64,000 nucleotides of DNA from Phycisphaerae bacterium (lineage in GTDB: Bacteria > Planctomycetota > Phycisphaerae > Phycisphaerales > SM1A02): NCBI GenBank assembly GCA_016795065.1, contig JAEUIU010000086.1:1-64000 (forward strand), given 5' to 3'. The notes below the pieces were generated by a model that saw nothing but the letters and a program-made list of their open reading frames with translations, made no database searches and was not told the origin of the DNA. Every line of letters begins with the position of its first letter. The first letter of the stretch is position 1. A program made the position numbers and the translations under genes. Of this stretch, positions 61,309-64,000 are shown in pieces.

Positions 61309-62010
61309 TTACGAGGAACCCTGCCTCATCCGATCGAGGCTATCGGGGAACGGATAGGTCGCGAAGACGCCGACCGAAGCGTTCTCCCACATCTGCACCG
61401 CCGGATAGACGTCGCCCTCGAAGCCGGCGGCGTGCATCGCCTTGAGCACGGCCTCGAAGGTCGGCTCCTGGCCGCGATGATCGACCAATCGATTCGACTT
61501 CGCCCCGAGGAAGGAAACGCTGGCGCAGGGCTGGCGATCCATGCGGCCCTCGAGCATCTTCGAGACAGTGCGGAATCCGCGGTAGATGTCCTCCAGCGTG
61601 AAGTGATCGCGATCCTGCGGGCGCATCAGGGCGAGGACGAGAATTCGGTCGAGATCGAACTTAAGGACGTAGGGCTCGCGGTCTTCCTTGGCGTGCAGTT
61701 GCACCGCCGAGCGGAAGGTCTTCGCGTAGCTGGTCACCGACGAAAGCGTCCACTGCGAGGTGGGTACGAGGCGGAGGATCTCGCTCAGGATGCCGTGGCT
61801 GTTGTCGGCGTCGTTCACGCCGCAGATCACCGTGCGATAGCGACCGCGGGCGATGTCATCGAGAAGATGCTGTCCCCACTGGATCCGGATGCGCCGGTCC
61901 AGCGCGACCGTGCGCGGGTCGCCTGCCGGCACGATCTCGATCTTCTGCATGCCCTTGGCGACCTGCATGAGCTGGTCGCCGTCGTCGTTGTAAATGCGCG
62001 GAGCTGACAT
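61309..62010 (-). CDS. Conserved-looking protein of unknown function
   Basis: A 233-residue soluble protein with mixed alpha/beta character. Distinct stretches are MSAPRIYNDDGDQLMQVAKG, RYRTVICGVNDADNSHGILS and GDVYPAVQMWENASVGVFAT. No signal, membrane helix or named motif is visible. ATG 62010 is chosen because upstream residues look non-coding; no ribosome-binding site is obvious. It lies between the TPR gene and the ACT-domain gene with gaps of about 90 and 118 bases. Confidence 0.6.
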   Translation of the reverse strand: MSAPRIYNDDGDQLMQVAKGMQKIEIVPAGDPRTVALDRRIRIQWGQHLLDDIARGRYRTVICGVNDADNSHGILSEILRLVPTSQWTLSSVTSYAKTFRSAVQLHAKEDREPYVLKFDLDRILVLALMRPQDRDHFTLEDIYRGFRTVSKMLEGRMDRQPCASVSFLGAKSNRLVDHRGQEPTFEAVLKAMHAAGFEGDVYPAVQMWENASVGVFATYPFPDSLDRMRQGSS

Positions 62011-62128
62011 GCCGCGAAGTATTGCATGGATGGGGCACCCGGGTGTCCATTTCGGGCAGTTTTCGGCGCCGGAGATTTCCACAGCGCATGCCCAACGGCC
62101 TCACCGCTCGAACGTCCGGAACGTCCCG

Positions 62129-62519
<391 letters not shown>

Positions 62520-62530
<11 letters not shown>

Positions 62531-64000
62531 GATTCACCATCCGGCCGGGAACGACGATGATTTTCTTCGGCGCCCGCCCGCCGAGCTGCTTCTGCACCTC
62601 GTCGTTGGCCAGCACCGCGGCCTCGACCTCCTGCGGCGTGGCCTTGGTCGGCACCATGATGCGGGCCTTGATCTTGCCGAGGATCTGGACGGGCATCTCG
62701 ATCTCATCGTCGACGAGCATCGCAGGATCGACCTTCGGCCAGGCCTGTTTTGCGACGGTGTCGGTGTGCCCGAGCCGATGCCACAGTTCCTCGCACATGT
62801 GCGGGGCGAAGGGAGCGAGGATCAGGACGAACCGCTCCGCCTGGTCGCGGGTAAGGCCGGACTCGGTCGGGTCCGCGGCGCCGGTGGGACGCGTGGCGGC
62901 GTTCACGAACTCGATGAGGAGCGCAATCGACGTGTTCAGCGATATGCGCTCGATGCCCTCGGCCACCTTGTGGACGGTCCGATGGAGCAGCCGTTCGATC
63001 TTCTCGTCTCGCCGCGAGGCAAGCAGGAGTTCGCCGCTGCGCTCGTCGACGAACAGTCGCCACGCCCGCTGGAGGAAGCGGAACGAGCCGACGATGTCGC
63101 GGGTGTTCCACGGCTTCGACGCCTCGAGCGGCCCCATGTACATCTCGTACAGGCGGAAGGTGTCGGCGCCGAAGTCGGCGATCACGTCGTCGGGGTTGAC
63201 CACGTTCTTGAGCGACTTGCTCATTTTCGCGGTCACCTGGGCCAGGCGCTCGCGAGTCGCCTTCTCGATGAACGCGCCGTCGACCTCCTCGACCTCATCG
63301 GTCGGAACGAGGGTCTTGTCGGCACGCTGGTAGGAGAAGCTCGTGATCAGCCCCTGATGGAAGAGCTTCGCGAAGGGCTCGGGCGTCGAGACGTGCCCGA
63401 GATCAAAGAGCATCTTGTGCCAGAAGCGGGCGTAAAGAAGATGCAGCACCGCGTGCTCGGCGCCGCCGACGTAGAGGTCGACGCCGCGCTCGCCCATCCA
63501 GTAGCGCTCGGCTTCGCTCGAGACGAAGCGGCCCGACTCCTTCGGCGAGCAATAGCGGAGGTAATACCAGCAGGAGCCGGCCCACCCCGGCATCGTGTTC
63601 GTTTCGCGTCGCACCGGCGTGTTTGGCGGAAGAAGCGACGGATCGACTCCAGCGGCCCCTGCGGTCGTGTCCACCCAAGCGATCGCCTTGCCCAGCGGCG
63701 GCACCGGCGCGTCGCTCTCAATCGGCTGGTAGTCGGCCAGCTCCGGCAGTGAGAGCGGTAGCGACGTCGCCATGACCGGATAGTGCATGCCGTTGGCGTG
63801 CACGACGGGGAATGGCTCGCCCCAATAGCGCTGACGGCTGAAGAGCCAGTCGCGGAGCTTGTAGTTGATGCGCCGTCGGCCGATACCCTTGGACTCAAGC
63901 CACTTGGTGATGGTCGACTTCGCCTCGGCAGTCGGCAGGCCGTCGAGGGAGATCTCGGCGTTGCGGCTGTTCACACCCACGCCGTCTCCCGCCGTCGCCC
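62520..64000 (-). CDS. leuS: Leucine--tRNA ligase, 3' part
   Basis: The C-terminal 493 codons of LeuRS; the 5' part lies beyond the right edge. Seen here are the class I core after the editing domain (KLRDWLFSRQRYWGEPFPVV), PGWAGSCWYYLRY, the KMSKS loop (TAKMSKSLKNVVNPDDVI), the anticodon-binding helices and the C-terminal domain (LGKIKARIMVPTKATPQEVE). All landmarks of an active enzyme in this portion are present. It overlaps the ACT-domain gene by eleven bases. Confidence 0.95.

Overview
This is a GC-rich bacterial chromosome segment, most likely from a planctomycete of the class Phycisphaerae. The taxonomic evidence is indirect but consistent. There are two ECF sigma factor / transmembrane Ser-Thr kinase pairs. 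Five large exported proteins carry paired dockerin-like EF-hand motifs of the form DLAILLGAWG. Cysteine-rich modules accompany them, along with IPAP...RRRR C-termini resembling PEP-CTERM sorting tails and zinc-ribbon membrane proteins. No 16S gene or other phylogenetic marker is present; LeuRS and MurJ would be the best markers for placement. I found no tRNA, rRNA, CRISPR array, insertion sequence or phage genes.

Layout. 1-3495 (+): the end of an unidentified gene, then an ECF sigma factor and a kinase-TPR protein. 3548-5936: pgeF and a small nucleoid-type protein (-), a 485-base intergenic region with a possible structured RNA, and a MerR-like helix-turn-helix gene (+) followed by hairpins. 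6149-9910: a secreted metzincin protease (-) and a chromate transporter (+). 9991-19128 (-): a compact cell-envelope run holding an unknown exported protein, a ParA ATPase, a VanZ-like membrane protein, a lipoprotein, MurJ, a long coiled-coil membrane protein and a small acidic protein. 19152-19841 (+): a secreted protein with a DPKP tail. 19859-33540 (-): mostly metabolism, with birA-nadC-HIT overlapping or nearly so, a glutamate dehydrogenase homologue that lacks a catalytic lysine, secreted pullulanase, a ClpX-like ATPase, a CBM9-like protein, an Old Yellow Enzyme and pyruvate phosphate dikinase. 33618-34979 (+): pabB.

35011-38996 (-): a second sigma/kinase pair, here with WD40 repeats. 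39137-48585: secreted dockerin-like, lectin and giant beta-repeat proteins, with a YaeQ-family gene among them. 48604-54366 (-): a PilZ-like protein, then a tightly overlapped set DUF2007 - lipoprotein - DUF58 - transglutaminase. 54467-58450 (-): a tandem pair of PEP-CTERM-like proteins, a probably 5'-truncated dockerin protein and a DUF4026/DUF2314-like protein. 58858-64000: a zinc-ribbon membrane protein (+), then a TPR protein, a conserved unknown, an ACT-domain protein and the 3' part of leuS (-).

How the genes work together. Pullulanase, PPDK and the glutamate dehydrogenase homologue suggest polysaccharide and amino-acid use feeding pyruvate metabolism. The secretome suggests adhesion or surface display with carbohydrate binding. 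The 9991-19128 run looks like envelope assembly. The items I rate most worth following are the Met-for-Lys change in the glutamate dehydrogenase homologue, the zinc-finger-less ClpX-like protein, the H-NS-like/AT-hook/winged-helix protein with a candidate small RNA beside it, the 212-residue repeats of the giant exported protein, and the unnamed domains shared by the secreted proteins.
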